From positions 1 to 54,890 of the forward strand of contig NZ_SIJC01000017.1 of the NCBI RefSeq assembly GCF_010078385.1: a stretch of 54,890 nucleotides of DNA, written 5' to 3'. This document shows, one piece after another, positions 28,128 through 38,231 of the stretch. Each line of letters begins with the position of its first letter. Position 1 is the stretch's first letter. Under the pieces are notes generated by a model. It was not told the DNA's origin. It ran no database searches and was given only the letters and a program-made list of their open reading frames with translations. A program made the position numbers and the translations under genes. The stretch is from Chengkuizengella sediminis. Its GTDB lineage: Bacteria > Bacillota > Bacilli > Paenibacillales > KCTC-33759.

Positions 28128-29750
28128 TCACTTCCTAAATTTAATTTTAGCGAGCCATGGTCTGATTTTGTTACCTAAACTTGGCATATGGTTCAAATCA
28201 TCCTCACTTATTGTAAGTGTAATAAAAAGACTGATTATATAAATCAACGCGCCAATACTCACAGAAACTAATGAGATTACTGTAGCATTCAAACGGTGTC
28301 CTAACTCATCTATGACGTGAGAAAAAACAAACTGGAACCCGTAGTTAATAAGGTATATAGATGCACCCATTAATACAATAGAAAGGGCTGGTTTCATCAA
28401 ATAATTCGAACATTTCAATGAAAACTCCGTTTTTCTTCTTAATGTTATCAAATTTAAAATACTTGCAACAAGAAAAGCAAGTACTGTAGATAATGCTGCT
28501 CCTTCAATTCCCCAGACTGAAACAAATAAAACGTTTAACAAAACCTTTACAACCGCTGCTATCAAAAGATTAATGGCAGGAATCACTGGAGACCCTAACC
28601 CTTGTAAAATACTTGTAGAAATAATATTTAACACACTAAAAACAATCGTAAAGGATAAGATGGAAGCACTTAACGTACCCAACTCATTTTCAAAAAGCAT
28701 AGTGGAAATAGGTTTAATACAAAAAAACAATCCAAATGATGCAGCAATTCCAATTAGCCAAGTAAAACGAATCGATAATTCAGTATATATTTTAATTGTA
28801 TCTAACTGACCTTTTAGCTTGAATTGTGCCATGAGAGGTACAAGTGCAACGGATATAGAACTGAAAATCATGGAAACCAGTTGTATTAATGTTAATCCAC
28901 GTGCATAAATGCCAAATTGCTCTATTGCCCGTGATTCGTCTAAACCATGGAATACTCTTATCAATCTTGGTAGTGTAAAGGAATCAACAATACCCAAAAT
29001 AGGCACGACAATAGCACCTAAACAGACTGGTATTGCATAACCAATGAGTTTTTTACTAATGTTCAAAATGGAATTGGAATTGGATTTAAATTTAGCACTA
29101 CTTATTTGAAGATTATTTTTTTCTATTGTCCATATCACGATCATAACCATTAACCCAGCCAAAGCACCTACTGCTGAACCAAAAGTTGCCCCTGCCGCAA
29201 TCCAATCATTAGTATAGCCACGAGAGGTAAAAAAAAATAATAAAACAATCATAGTGACAACACGTATTGTTTGTTCAGTAATTAAAGATATAGCTGTTGG
29301 AAGCATGTTTTGTTTACCTTGAAAATAACCTCTTATTGCTGACATTACGGGTACAAATAATAAGGCTATCGAAATACTTTGAATGGCTTTTACGGTATGC
29401 ATATTATCAATTGCTTTTGCAATGACAGGTGCGCCAAAAAACAGAAGCGAAAAAAAGAGTAATCCAGACAGAAATAAAATGATACTGGATACTTTTAAAA
29501 TTTGTACTGCTTCTACTTCATCTTTTCTTTCCAGACTTTCAGAGACAAATTTTGAAATAGCAACTGGAAATCCTGCTGTTGCTAGAAAAATGATCAAAGT
29601 ATATATAGGAAATACTGCACTATAAATGCCAAATGCCTCATCTCCACCTATATTTTGCATTGGAATTTTTTGAAGTGTGCCTAGTAGCTTGGATATAATA
29701 GCCGCTGCACCTAATATGGTCACACCTCTAAGTAAAGTGGATCGTGACAT
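28128..29750 (-). CDS. yabM: Polysaccharide-exporter/MurJ-like membrane protein (YabM)
   Basis: MOP-superfamily flippase-like protein with about 14 membrane segments over 540 residues; it starts GVTILGAAAIISKLLGTLQKIP, typical of the YabM/SpoVB group. The substrate is unknown; lipid-linked oligosaccharide or cortex precursor transport is the usual assumption. It lies after spoVT and before mazG. Confidence 0.9.
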   Translation of the reverse strand: MSRSTLLRGVTILGAAAIISKLLGTLQKIPMQNIGGDEAFGIYSAVFPIYTLIIFLATAGFPVAISKFVSESLERKDEVEAVQILKVSSIILFLSGLLFFSLLFFGAPVIAKAIDNMHTVKAIQSISIALLFVPVMSAIRGYFQGKQNMLPTAISLITEQTIRVVTMIVLLFFFTSRGYTNDWIAAGATFGSAVGALAGLMVMIVIWTIEKNNLQISSAKFKSNSNSILNISKKLIGYAIPVCLGAIVVPILGIVDSFTLPRLIRVFHGLDESRAIEQFGIYARGLTLIQLVSMIFSSISVALVPLMAQFKLKGQLDTIKIYTELSIRFTWLIGIAASFGLFFCIKPISTMLFENELGTLSASILSFTIVFSVLNIISTSILQGLGSPVIPAINLLIAAVVKVLLNVLFVSVWGIEGAALSTVLAFLVASILNLITLRRKTEFSLKCSNYLMKPALSIVLMGASIYLINYGFQFVFSHVIDELGHRLNATVISLVSVSIGALIYIISLFITLTISEDDLNHMPSLGNKIRPWLAKIKFRK

Positions 29751-29833
29751 TTCTTTCTCCTAACTATAAATATCCTTAATTAAAAGGACACTTTTAAACA
29801 TCAATCTCATCATAAACATCCTATATTATATAG

Positions 29834-29877
29834 GAAAAAAGAAAAAGCTTCCAACTTATAATATAAGCGGAAGCTTT
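29834..29877 (-). terminator. Terminator after spoVT
   Basis: On the minus strand AAAGCTTCC and GGAAGCTTT pair across a 16-nt A/T-rich loop and are followed by TTCTTTTTTCC. The arm sequence is nearly the same as in the greA terminator. Confidence 0.8.
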
Positions 29878-29895
29878 CACTAATTCAATGACATC

Positions 29896-30438
29896 TTAAT
29901 GTTCAATTTGTTTTCCTAAAAATCCAGCTGCCGTTTCAACCATTTTGACTTCCATATCACTCATTTTTGAATCGTCTTCTTTACTTGCTAAAATGACTGT
30001 TCCAATTGGATCGCCGCCTGTAACAATGGGAGAAATGACGATGGAGGTAAAGTTTTCACGCATATCCTTACATACTTCGTATTCTCCGGATGTATCATGA
30101 AAAATAGTTTTACGCTGTTCCATGCTTTCTTCAAGTAAGGAACCAATCCGTTTTTCCAAATAGTCTTTCTTTGCCCCACCTGCGACTGAGATGATCGTAT
30201 CGCGATCAGAAATGATTGCAATATGATTTGTACTTTCAAAAAGAGATTCAGCGTATTCCCGTGCAAAATCACCCAATTCGCCTATAGGTGAGTATTTCTT
30301 CAATATAACCTCACCATCTCGATCAACAAAAATCTCTAATGGATCCCCTTCTCTAATTCTTAAAGTACGACGAATTTCCTTTGGTATCACAACTCTGCCT
30401 AGATCATCTATGCGACGTACAATTCCAGTTGCTTTCAT
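29896..30438 (-). CDS. spoVT: Stage V sporulation regulator SpoVT
   Basis: AbrB-family regulator that modulates SigG-dependent forespore genes. The N-terminal swapped-hairpin DNA-binding domain (MKATGIVRRIDDLGRVVIPKEIRRTL) is nearly identical to the B. subtilis protein; a GAF-like C-terminal domain follows (IISDRDTIISVAGGAKKDYL, GDPIGTVILASK). I take the ATG at 30438, where the family begins; an ATG two codons earlier also exists. A SigG-type promoter lies upstream. Confidence 0.96.
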   Translation of the reverse strand: MKATGIVRRIDDLGRVVIPKEIRRTLRIREGDPLEIFVDRDGEVILKKYSPIGELGDFAREYAESLFESTNHIAIISDRDTIISVAGGAKKDYLEKRIGSLLEESMEQRKTIFHDTSGEYEVCKDMRENFTSIVISPIVTGGDPIGTVILASKEDDSKMSDMEVKMVETAAGFLGKQIEH

Positions 30439-30508
30439 GTTCATGATGCCTCACTTTCACGGAAGATTTTATTTAAACTGGATATCTTTTGTGTTGGGTT
30501 TACGTCCA

Positions 30509-30540
30509 TAGTATTCATCTACTCCCAAATTCTTATACAC
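30509..30540 (-). promoter_or_regulatory. Probable SigG promoter of spoVT
   Basis: On the minus strand GTGTATA (30534-30540), 17 bp, GAATACTA (30509-30516). Both parts fit the SigG pattern (GHATR and CATNNTA-like, with GAATACTA). B. subtilis spoVT is SigG-dependent. Confidence 0.55.
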
Positions 30541-30603
30541 AAAATGTTAACAAATAATGATCATTTTTGGATCAATCACATAATTCTTCTTATGAAATAA
30601 ATA

Positions 30604-30630
30604 GAAAAGGAAGACCTTTTAGGTCTTCCT
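30604..30630 (-). terminator. Terminator after prsA
   Basis: On the minus strand AAGGAAGACC and GGTCTTCCTT form a 10-bp stem over a 5-nt loop, then TTCTATTT. It ends the mfd-prsA unit. Confidence 0.85.
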
Positions 30631-30655
30631 TATATGAACTCACTTTTAACTTATC

Positions 30656-31684
30656 CTAAGGAATACTTACCCCGGTAATTAGATCTGAAACCTCTTTTGA
30701 ACTATAATCTTGAAGTTTCTGTTGTACTAAACTTGCAAGAATTCCTTCTTTCACTTCGTCAAAAGATAATTCCGTGCGATCTTCTACTCTTATAATATGA
30801 TAACCATAAACGGTTTTTACAGGCTCCCCAATCTCACCAATGGGCTGTTCAGCAGCTGCAAGTTTAAACTCTTCCACCCAATTATTGATATTTGCATTTT
30901 CATACTTACCACCATTATCTTTAGAACCTTCATCCTCTGAGTACTCTTTAGCTAATGCTCCAAAATCTTCTCCAGCATCCAATTTTGCATTAATCTCATC
31001 CACAATTTTTAGAGCTTCCTCTTCTGTTCGAGTTTCTTCTCCTGTGTTAGGGTCATTCGTTTTAACTAAAATATGGCTTACTGTAGCTTGAGCAACTAAC
31101 TCTGCAGGACTTTCAGCTAAAACACGATCATATTCAGCTTTTACTTCTTCCTCAGAAATATCTTTGCTTAATACTTCCTGTGAAATGTTAGAGAGCTCAA
31201 TAAATTTTCTGAAATCCTCCTCTTCTATGCCTATATCTGTTAATCCAGTACTCCATGAACCTTCTCCATTTGCAGCTTCATATTGTGTTATGAATTCCTC
31301 TAAATTTGTTTGTGATATTGCTTGTTGTTCTTTTATCGTTTCTTCATCTGCCTCTGCTTCCAATAATTCAAAAGCAATAAGCTGCTGAATTAAATTGTTA
31401 TTAAACCCCGGTGTTGACTGAAGTTGATCAAAATATTCAGGTGAATATAATAATTTCATTACACCTGTAAAAGCATTATATTCCTCTAAGGTTATTTCTC
31501 CACCTTCATATTCTGCTACATTATTTGTATCTTTTGTTGGATCAAACGTTTCTACTTGGTCTGTACCTTCATCATCTACATTAGTATCACTTTCTTCACC
31601 TTCTTGTCCACATGCACTAATGATTAACATTAGTGATAATGCCAACATTAATCCTGTTATCCATTTTAATTTACCTTGCTGCAT
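30656..31684 (-). CDS. prsA: PrsA-like peptidyl-prolyl isomerase lipoprotein
   Basis: Extracytoplasmic foldase anchored by lipid. A signal peptide (about 1-24) ends in a lipobox with cysteine 25 (IISAC). An acidic linker follows, then a SurA-N-like helical region and one parvulin domain (about 195-300: VSHILVKTND, EDFGALAKEYSED, GYHIIRVEDR). The ATG has AAGGAGG upstream and overlaps the mfd end by 14 nt. B. subtilis keeps a PrsA-like gene after hslO instead; this location resembles Paenibacillus. Confidence 0.92.
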   Translation of the reverse strand: MQQGKLKWITGLMLALSLMLIISACGQEGEESDTNVDDEGTDQVETFDPTKDTNNVAEYEGGEITLEEYNAFTGVMKLLYSPEYFDQLQSTPGFNNNLIQQLIAFELLEAEADEETIKEQQAISQTNLEEFITQYEAANGEGSWSTGLTDIGIEEEDFRKFIELSNISQEVLSKDISEEEVKAEYDRVLAESPAELVAQATVSHILVKTNDPNTGEETRTEEEALKIVDEINAKLDAGEDFGALAKEYSEDEGSKDNGGKYENANINNWVEEFKLAAAEQPIGEIGEPVKTVYGYHIIRVEDRTELSFDEVKEGILASLVQQKLQDYSSKEVSDLITGVSIP

Positions 31685-34600
31685 TTTGTAGTTCCTCCTT
31701 GTCTTTAAACACTTCTTTATATTTTACCAAAAACTGTTCCATCAAATCTAGAATTTGATCAGATTCAAGTCCTTTTCCTTTTACAACGATTTGTATTTTT
31801 TGCCCTGGAATAAGCTTAATTTTGCCCTGATATTGAGAGCTTAATTTAAGCAGTTTTTGTCCATCAATTTTACCATTTTGTGAATCATCCATATGCATCA
31901 CAATATCATCGTTCTTTCTAGTGATAGAAGCAATGGAGTACATTAAACCATACGCTTTCAGTTTTGCTACTGCCAGTAAATTAGAAACCGCATCGGGAAG
32001 ATCACCAAAACGATCTACAAGCTCATCATACAGATCAGTTACTTCGTCTATCTCACGCATTGACGCTACTTTCTTGTAGATTTCGATTTTTTGCATACTA
32101 TCATAAATATACTCTGGTGGAATATAGGCATCAATTCCAATATCAATTTGTGTAATCATTTCCTGCACAGGTTCAATCACATCACCGTGCAACGCAGCTT
32201 TTTTCTTAGCTATTTCATCCGCTAACATTTGCGAATACAAATCAAATCCAACAGAAGCGATAAATCCATGCTGTTCTGCACCTAATAAATTTCCTGCTCC
32301 ACGAATAGAAAGATCTCTCATTGCAATTTTAAATCCTGAGCCGAGTTCTGTAAATTCCTTAATTGCCTGTAATCTTTTTTCAGCCACTTCATTCAAAACC
32401 TTATCTCTTTGATAGGTCAAATAAGCATAAGCCACTCTATTGGAACGTCCAACTCTCCCTCTTAATTGATAGAGTTGTGATAACCCCATCTTATCTGCAT
32501 CATGGACAATCAAGGTATTTACATTTGGAATATCTACACCCGTTTCTATAATGGAAGTGCTCACCAACACATCATATTCGCCATCTAGAAAATCAAGGAT
32601 CGTTTTTTCCAATTCTTGCTCTGACATTTTGCCATGACTAACCGTAACTCTAGCGTCTGGAACAAGAGCAGATATTTGTTCTGCCATTTGAGAAATACCT
32701 TGCACACGATTAAATAAATAATATACTTGTCCATTTCTCGCTAATTCTCTTTCAATGGCTTCTCTGACAAGCGTATGACTATGTTCAACAACATAAGTCT
32801 GTACTGGAAATCTATTCTCAGGTGGTGTTTCAATAACTGATAAATCCCTAACACCTAACATAGACATGTGTAAAGTTCTTGGAATTGGTGTGGCAGTTAA
32901 GGTTAACACGTCTACATTCGTTTTTAATCGTTTCAATTTTTCTTTATGTGATACGCCAAATCGCTGTTCCTCATCTACGATAAGAAGACCCAAATCTTTA
33001 AATACAATATCTGCAGATAATAAACGATGTGTTCCAATGACAACATCTACTGTTGCATTTTTTATGCCTTTCATCGTTTCCTTCTGCTCTTTTCTGCTTC
33101 GGAAACGGCTCAATACATCAATTTTAATCGGATATCCAGCAAAACGCTCTTGAAAAGTTTCAAAATGCTGATGTGCTAAAATGGTTGTAGGAACTAAAAT
33201 AGCAACTTGTTTTCCTTCCATCGCAGCTTTAAACGCTGCACGAATCGCCACTTCAGTTTTACCATATCCAACATCACCACACAACAATCGATCCATAGGT
33301 TGTCTTTTTTCCATATCCGCTTTTATTTCTCGTATGGAATTTAACTGATCTGGGGTTTCCTCATATGGAAACATACTTTCAAAATCTGCCTGATATGTAG
33401 TATCTTTGTTAAAACTATAACCATTAGATTCTTGCCTAGCTGCGTACAATTTAATGAGATCATCTGCTATATCTTTAACAGAAGTACGAGCTTTATTTTT
33501 TGCTTTTGCCCATTCTGTACCCCCGAGTTTGTATAACTTCGGTTCTTTATCCTCAGAGCTCACATATTTTTGTACAAGATCAAGTTGATCAATCGGGATG
33601 GAAAGTTTATCATCATTTGCATACATAATATGAATATAATCTTTATGAATTCCGTTAATTTCAAGTGTCCCAATACCTACGTATTTTCCAATCCCATGAT
33701 TCACGTGAACAACAAAGTCACCTAGTTTTAAATCTAAGTAACTTTTAATTTTTTCTGCATTTTCAACCCTTTTATTCGTTTTTCTAATTTTTCGATGTTT
33801 TTTATTAAACATTTCCTCTTCTGTAATAACTGCAAGATGTGCGGAAGGAAATTCAAATCCACTTGTTAGATTATGGTTCGTAATACTAGGTTCTTCAATA
33901 TGATAATCCCCTAATACTCGTCTAACCTTTTCAATTCTTTCTTCACCATTTGCTAGAATCACTACCTCTGTCCCTGCTTTTTTCCAACGTTCAATTTCTG
34001 ATTTTAAAACATTCATTTGACCGTGAAAATTCTGCATAGGACGGCAGGTGAAATTAACGATATTCTGCGGATGAGCATGAGGAATCTGTCTTAAAAACAA
34101 AGAAAAATAAACCATTGGGAACGGCTTTGATTTCATGATGGTATTATATTCTTCTGCAAGAGAAAAAGCAGGGATAGTCCTCCCATGTTCTAGTAGAGTT
34201 GTAATGGATTCTGCTTCATCTTTCTCGATTTGTTTCACAGTTTCAAGCAATCGTAAAGGCTCATCAACCACGATGAGTGAGTTATCTGGCATATAATCCA
34301 ATAAAGTTTTTCGTTCTGGATAAATGAACGTACTATATTTGTAAATATCTTTAAAATAAGATTCATTCTTTAAAGAGTCTATTTCATTAGTAATCGATGA
34401 AGCTAATTTTTCCTTTAATTGCGAATCATTTGTTTTGTTTAAATATTCATCTAGTACACTTTTTGCATGTTTAGCAGCATTCTGAAATCGGTGCTCATCT
34501 GCAATTAACTCCTCACAAGGAGTGATCACAATAGAGGATACTTTTTCTATGGATCTCTGATCAGATATATCAAATGACCTTATAGAATCGATTTCTTCAT

Positions 34601-35192
34601 CAAATAATTCAATGCGAAAAGGAGTAGAGGCAACCATGGGATAAAAATCAATAATACCTCCACGAATACTCATGTCCCCTTTAGCTTCAACTCGCTCTAC
34701 TCTTTCGTAACCTAGTAAAGTCATTTGTTTTTTAAATACGTCGAGATTCAATTCTTCTCCCACTTCTAATTGAATATGGGCATCCTTCATTGCTTCAGGC
34801 GTTGGAAGAAATTTTCTTATTCCAGCATAAGGTGAAATAAGAATCCCTCTAAAACCAAGCGAACATTTTGATAATACTTCAAGTCTTTGTGCAATCATTT
34901 CCGGACTTGCAACAGCAGACTCTGTTAAAGTCAACTCATTTGCAGGATATAAAAGAAGTTCAGAATCCGAAAAGCACTCTTTAAGATCTTCGTATATTTT
35001 CTGTGCTTGAAATAGATTATGTGTCACTATCATCATAGGTTTATTCATTTCTGAATATAATGCGGCTAACACCATTTGTCTTGAAGAACCAACCAAACCT
35101 GATACAAGCTGCTCTTTCATATTAGAGTGTATTCCATTAATGATAGACTGTACGTTGGTATCTTTAGTAAATGATTGAATAATTCTTTTCAA
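31671..35192 (-). CDS. mfd: Transcription-repair coupling factor
   Basis: Removes stalled RNA polymerase from DNA and recruits UvrA. The 1173 residues cover the UvrB-homology region, the RNA polymerase-interaction domain (GDFVVHVNHGIGKYVG and onwards) and the RecG-like translocase. In the translocase, Walker A is GDVGYGKTEVA and the DEEQ box is in IVDEEQRFGVSHKEK. LTATPIPRTLHMS and the C-terminal domain follow. The start is TTG (35190-35192) after GGGGGG. Same place as in B. subtilis. Confidence 0.97.
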   Translation of the reverse strand: MKRIIQSFTKDTNVQSIINGIHSNMKEQLVSGLVGSSRQMVLAALYSEMNKPMMIVTHNLFQAQKIYEDLKECFSDSELLLYPANELTLTESAVASPEMIAQRLEVLSKCSLGFRGILISPYAGIRKFLPTPEAMKDAHIQLEVGEELNLDVFKKQMTLLGYERVERVEAKGDMSIRGGIIDFYPMVASTPFRIELFDEEIDSIRSFDISDQRSIEKVSSIVITPCEELIADEHRFQNAAKHAKSVLDEYLNKTNDSQLKEKLASSITNEIDSLKNESYFKDIYKYSTFIYPERKTLLDYMPDNSLIVVDEPLRLLETVKQIEKDEAESITTLLEHGRTIPAFSLAEEYNTIMKSKPFPMVYFSLFLRQIPHAHPQNIVNFTCRPMQNFHGQMNVLKSEIERWKKAGTEVVILANGEERIEKVRRVLGDYHIEEPSITNHNLTSGFEFPSAHLAVITEEEMFNKKHRKIRKTNKRVENAEKIKSYLDLKLGDFVVHVNHGIGKYVGIGTLEINGIHKDYIHIMYANDDKLSIPIDQLDLVQKYVSSEDKEPKLYKLGGTEWAKAKNKARTSVKDIADDLIKLYAARQESNGYSFNKDTTYQADFESMFPYEETPDQLNSIREIKADMEKRQPMDRLLCGDVGYGKTEVAIRAAFKAAMEGKQVAILVPTTILAHQHFETFQERFAGYPIKIDVLSRFRSRKEQKETMKGIKNATVDVVIGTHRLLSADIVFKDLGLLIVDEEQRFGVSHKEKLKRLKTNVDVLTLTATPIPRTLHMSMLGVRDLSVIETPPENRFPVQTYVVEHSHTLVREAIERELARNGQVYYLFNRVQGISQMAEQISALVPDARVTVSHGKMSEQELEKTILDFLDGEYDVLVSTSIIETGVDIPNVNTLIVHDADKMGLSQLYQLRGRVGRSNRVAYAYLTYQRDKVLNEVAEKRLQAIKEFTELGSGFKIAMRDLSIRGAGNLLGAEQHGFIASVGFDLYSQMLADEIAKKKAALHGDVIEPVQEMITQIDIGIDAYIPPEYIYDSMQKIEIYKKVASMREIDEVTDLYDELVDRFGDLPDAVSNLLAVAKLKAYGLMYSIASITRKNDDIVMHMDDSQNGKIDGQKLLKLSSQYQGKIKLIPGQKIQIVVKGKGLESDQILDLMEQFLVKYKEVFKDKEELQNAAR

Positions 35193-35289
35193 ATTCTACC
35201 CCCCTCACACTAAAAGAAGCCTCAGCTAAAACCTGCTAAGACTATAAAACCAGTTTAGTCAATGTCCATATTATCCATAAAAAGTGACT

Positions 35290-35520
35290 CTATTGCAATG
35301 GGTTGGATATCAATGATAGCTCTGGATTTTTATCTATTGCTTCTTTACAATAATCACACACTACTTTAACGGTGATATCACCATGTTGATTGTATGAAAC
35401 CATATCATTTCTTTCTTCAGGAGTTAACAAATGAAATCCTAAACGCATCTCATTTAATTCCCCGTCTGAGATCTCACCTATTTTAGTTTGACAGTGACGA
35501 CAAATATATTTTACTGACAT
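35290..35520 (-). CDS. fin: Anti-SigF factor Fin
   Basis: Small forespore protein that inhibits SigF and helps the switch to SigG. Its 76 residues equal the B. subtilis protein. Two zinc knuckles are visible: CRHCQ near the N terminus and CDYC near residue 57, with the conserved LGFHLLTPEERNDMVSY between. GGGAGG stands 11 nt before the ATG. It lies between pth and mfd, its usual location. Confidence 0.93.
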   Translation of the reverse strand: MSVKYICRHCQTKIGEISDGELNEMRLGFHLLTPEERNDMVSYNQHGDITVKVVCDYCKEAIDKNPELSLISNPLQ

Positions 35521-35592
35521 AAATCATAATGCCTCCCGACATGTGAATTATTATCAGTATGTTCAATTCTTTATGTTTTTAGCCAATTTCAG

Positions 35593-36150
35593 TTAATTAA
35601 ACTTTGCCATCGTTTTTTCAAATGGCTCTTCGAGAGCATGAGTTAATGCATCACAAGATTTTGAAATCATTTCATCCAAAGTCTCCAATTCATTTTTATT
35701 AAAGTTAGACAGGACATAGTCAGGAATATGATACCCTTTAGGAGGACGTGAGATACCTACTCTTATTCGATTAAAAGATTGAGTGCCTGTATGTTCAATA
35801 ATGGATTTAATCCCGTTATTTCCACCAGCGCTGCCTTTATATCTTAATCTCATTTTCCCAAATTCTGTATCTAAATCATCATATACAACAATCATATCTT
35901 CTAGTTCTACTTGATAATAATCCATGTAAGCTCTTACCGCTTCGCCTGAAAGGTTCATGTAAGTCATTGGTTTGATTAACACTACCTTTTGACCTTTTAT
36001 ATTTCCCTCCCCAATTAAAGATTTACATTTATTCTTTGAAATCTTAATCTTATTTAATTCAGCAAATCGGTCGATGATCATAAACCCAAGATTGTGTTTT
36101 GTGCTTTCATATAATTTACCAGGATTACCTAATCCTACGATCCATTTCAC
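35593..36150 (-). CDS. pth: Peptidyl-tRNA hydrolase
   Basis: Recycles peptidyl-tRNA released from stalled ribosomes. The motifs are VGLGNPGKLYESTKHNLGF, PMTYMNLSGEAV, VVYDDLDTEFGKMRLR and GSAGGNNGIKSI. The best start is GTG at 36150, giving the family N terminus MKWIVGLGNPG with TGAGGT 8 nt upstream; an ATG five codons earlier overlaps that site. It directly follows glmU, whereas prs and ctc lie between them in B. subtilis. Confidence 0.94.
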   Translation of the reverse strand: MKWIVGLGNPGKLYESTKHNLGFMIIDRFAELNKIKISKNKCKSLIGEGNIKGQKVVLIKPMTYMNLSGEAVRAYMDYYQVELEDMIVVYDDLDTEFGKMRLRYKGSAGGNNGIKSIIEHTGTQSFNRIRVGISRPPKGYHIPDYVLSNFNKNELETLDEMISKSCDALTHALEEPFEKTMAKFN

Positions 36151-36166
36151 GCTTTTATACCTCATT

Positions 36167-37555
36167 TTAATTGTTAGTTTTATTTTTAATACGATTCTTT
36201 AACTTGCTTGCGTATCCTTTTTTTGTCGTTTGCTTTACTCTTGCTATAGCAACACTATCTTCATCAACGTCCTCTGTTAATGTGGAACCAGCAACAACAT
36301 AACTGCCTTTTCCTACTTTAATAGGTGCAATTAGGTTAGCATTGCTACCTACAAATGCTTCATCCTCGATTTCAGTTACGTGTTTGCGAAAGCCATCATA
36401 ATTTACGGTCACTACACCGCATCCAATATTCACATTTTTCCCAACTTTTGCATCACCAACGTAACTTAAATGAGAAATCTTACTATGATGGTCAATGGTT
36501 GCATTTTTAATTTCTACAAAATCGCCGATTTTTACATGTTCACCAATCTTAGAACCTGGCCTTAAATAGGCAAATGGCCCTACAGTAGTATGGTTTTCAA
36601 TAGAAGATTCAATTACTACAGATTGTTTAATTGTAACATATTCGCCAATTTTTGTGTTCTGTATTTCAGAGTTCGGACCTATGAGACAAGAGGAGCCAAT
36701 ATGGCTATTCGCTGTTATTCTTGTTCCTGGCAATAATGTCGTATCCATTCCAATTGTGACCTCTGCTTCAACATAGGTATTCGCAGGATCAATAACTGTA
36801 ACTCCATTTCTCATATGTTGTTGAAGAATACGATCCCTCATAATTTTTTCGGCTTGTGCTAACTGAACACGATCATTAATCCCAAAAGATTCATTTGAAT
36901 CTTGTAAAACGTAACCTTCAATCTTTTCGTTCTGTTGTTTTAATATGCCAATAATATCTGTTAGATAATACTCTCCTTGGCTATTATAATTTGTTACTTG
37001 ATTCAAGGCTTGGAACAGTTTTTTATTGTTTACACAATACGTGCCAGTATTGATTTCTTTAATTTCATTTTCCTCTGGTGAACAATCTTTTTGCTCAACA
37101 ATATGTGTAACTTGCTGATTGTCCCCTCTTATTATTCTGCCATAACCATGAGGATGATCCAATTCTGCAGTTAATATAGTGGCTGCTGCGTTTGTATCTT
37201 TATGAAACTCTATAAATTTAGATAGTGATCCCGCTGTAATTAATGGACCATCTCCATTAATAAGGAGCGTGACCCCTTCCTCGTTCTCCAATATAGATTT
37301 TGCCTGCAATACAGCATGACCAGTCCCTAATTGTTTCTCTTGAATGGCATATTCCACTTGATTACCTAAATAGGATTGAACTGATTCCCCTCCATGTCCA
37401 ATGACAGTTACAATTCTATTAGAGTTTATTTCCTTTAATACATCTATCACGTGCCCTACCATAGGTTTTCCACATACAGGGTGTAATAATTTATGTAAAT
37501 TTGACTTCATTCTTGTGCCTTTGCCAGCTGCCAATACAATAGATAAAAGTTTCAA
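36167..37555 (-). CDS. glmU: Bifunctional GlmU
   Basis: Glucosamine-1-phosphate acetyltransferase and uridylyltransferase making UDP-GlcNAc. The pyrophosphorylase domain starts IVLAAGKGTRMKSNLHKLLHPV. The left-handed beta-helix acetyltransferase runs from about residue 250 with hexapeptide repeats, RPGSKIGEHVKIGDFVEIKN and a basic C-terminal tail. I take TTG at 37555 (MKLLSIVLAAG), which follows GGAAGGG by 8 nt, over an ATG nine codons upstream. 462 residues. Confidence 0.95.
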   Translation of the reverse strand: MKLLSIVLAAGKGTRMKSNLHKLLHPVCGKPMVGHVIDVLKEINSNRIVTVIGHGGESVQSYLGNQVEYAIQEKQLGTGHAVLQAKSILENEEGVTLLINGDGPLITAGSLSKFIEFHKDTNAAATILTAELDHPHGYGRIIRGDNQQVTHIVEQKDCSPEENEIKEINTGTYCVNNKKLFQALNQVTNYNSQGEYYLTDIIGILKQQNEKIEGYVLQDSNESFGINDRVQLAQAEKIMRDRILQQHMRNGVTVIDPANTYVEAEVTIGMDTTLLPGTRITANSHIGSSCLIGPNSEIQNTKIGEYVTIKQSVVIESSIENHTTVGPFAYLRPGSKIGEHVKIGDFVEIKNATIDHHSKISHLSYVGDAKVGKNVNIGCGVVTVNYDGFRKHVTEIEDEAFVGSNANLIAPIKVGKGSYVVAGSTLTEDVDEDSVAIARVKQTTKKGYASKLKNRIKNKTNN

Positions 37556-37735
37556 ATCTAAAACCCTTCCTTTATTTTGCATTTATATACTATAAGTATT
37601 AAATAATTTTAATTTTTATTATCCTATGTATTTACCGAATATGAAAATAAGATAAATTTTAATTTGACTTATTATAAATGTTCTTCACTTACATCATAAC
37701 ATATTTAAAAGTGAAGCCATATGTTGATTAAAATG

Positions 37736-37760
37736 AAAAGAGAGCATTCAGCTCTCTTTT
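37736..37760 (-). terminator. Terminator after spoVG
   Basis: On the minus strand AAAAGAGAGC and GCTCTCTTTT pair over a 5-nt loop, then CATTTT. It ends the SigH-driven spoVG unit before glmU. Confidence 0.85.
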
Positions 37761-37770
37761 CACAGTGTTC

Positions 37771-38058
37771 TTATGCTCCCTCTTCAATAACTCCATCTTC
37801 TTCTGAAGAAGCATTCTCATATTCTTCTAATACTGCTAACTGAATCTTCTCACGAGTTGGTGAAGATATTGGATGAGCAATATCTCTAAACTCTCCATCT
37901 GGGGTTCTTTTGCTTGGCATCGCTACAAACATCCCATTATTCCCCTCGATAACACGAATATCATGAACAACAAATTCGTTATCAATAGTGATCGATGCAA
38001 TCGCCTTCATTCTTCCTTCGGAATTAACTCGGCGGAGTCTTACATCAGTAATTTGCAC
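37771..38058 (-). CDS. spoVG: Septation/regulatory protein SpoVG
   Basis: Nucleic-acid-binding regulator that affects septum formation, cortex and antibiotic genes. The 95-residue protein is highly conserved ([10 protein letters not shown]-like start; [34 protein letters not shown]-type core in segments) with an acidic tail. The start is GTG (38056-38058) behind AAGGTGGTG, as in B. subtilis. A SigH promoter precedes it. Confidence 0.97.
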   Translation of the reverse strand: MQITDVRLRRVNSEGRMKAIASITIDNEFVVHDIRVIEGNNGMFVAMPSKRTPDGEFRDIAHPISSPTREKIQLAVLEEYENASSEEDGVIEEGA

Positions 38059-38095
38059 TTGTGTTCACCACCTTTTATTAAAAAGACTTGGTTAA

Positions 38096-38124
38096 TACTT
38101 CCACAAATTTATGATAATTCCTTC
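38096..38124 (-). promoter_or_regulatory. SigH promoter of spoVG
   Basis: On the minus strand GAAGGAATT (38116-38124), 11 bp, GTGGAAGTA (38096-38104). The -35 matches the SigH consensus RNAGGAWWW fully and the -10 matches RNNGAATWW at all but one position. It corresponds in place to the classic B. subtilis spoVG promoter. Confidence 0.75.
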
Positions 38125-38231
38125 TTTTTTTCTAAAAATTTTAAAGTTTTTGTGTCAAAAACTTAAATCTCATATAAAAAATGTAAATTATATGAAATTA
38201 ATAGCTTTAAATTCCTATATTTTCAAATACG

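Noticed and set aside
35193-35289. Terminator or attenuator between fin and mfd
   Set aside because: Only partial complementarity (AAACTGGTTTTA and CAGGTTTTAG) without a proper stem or T run.
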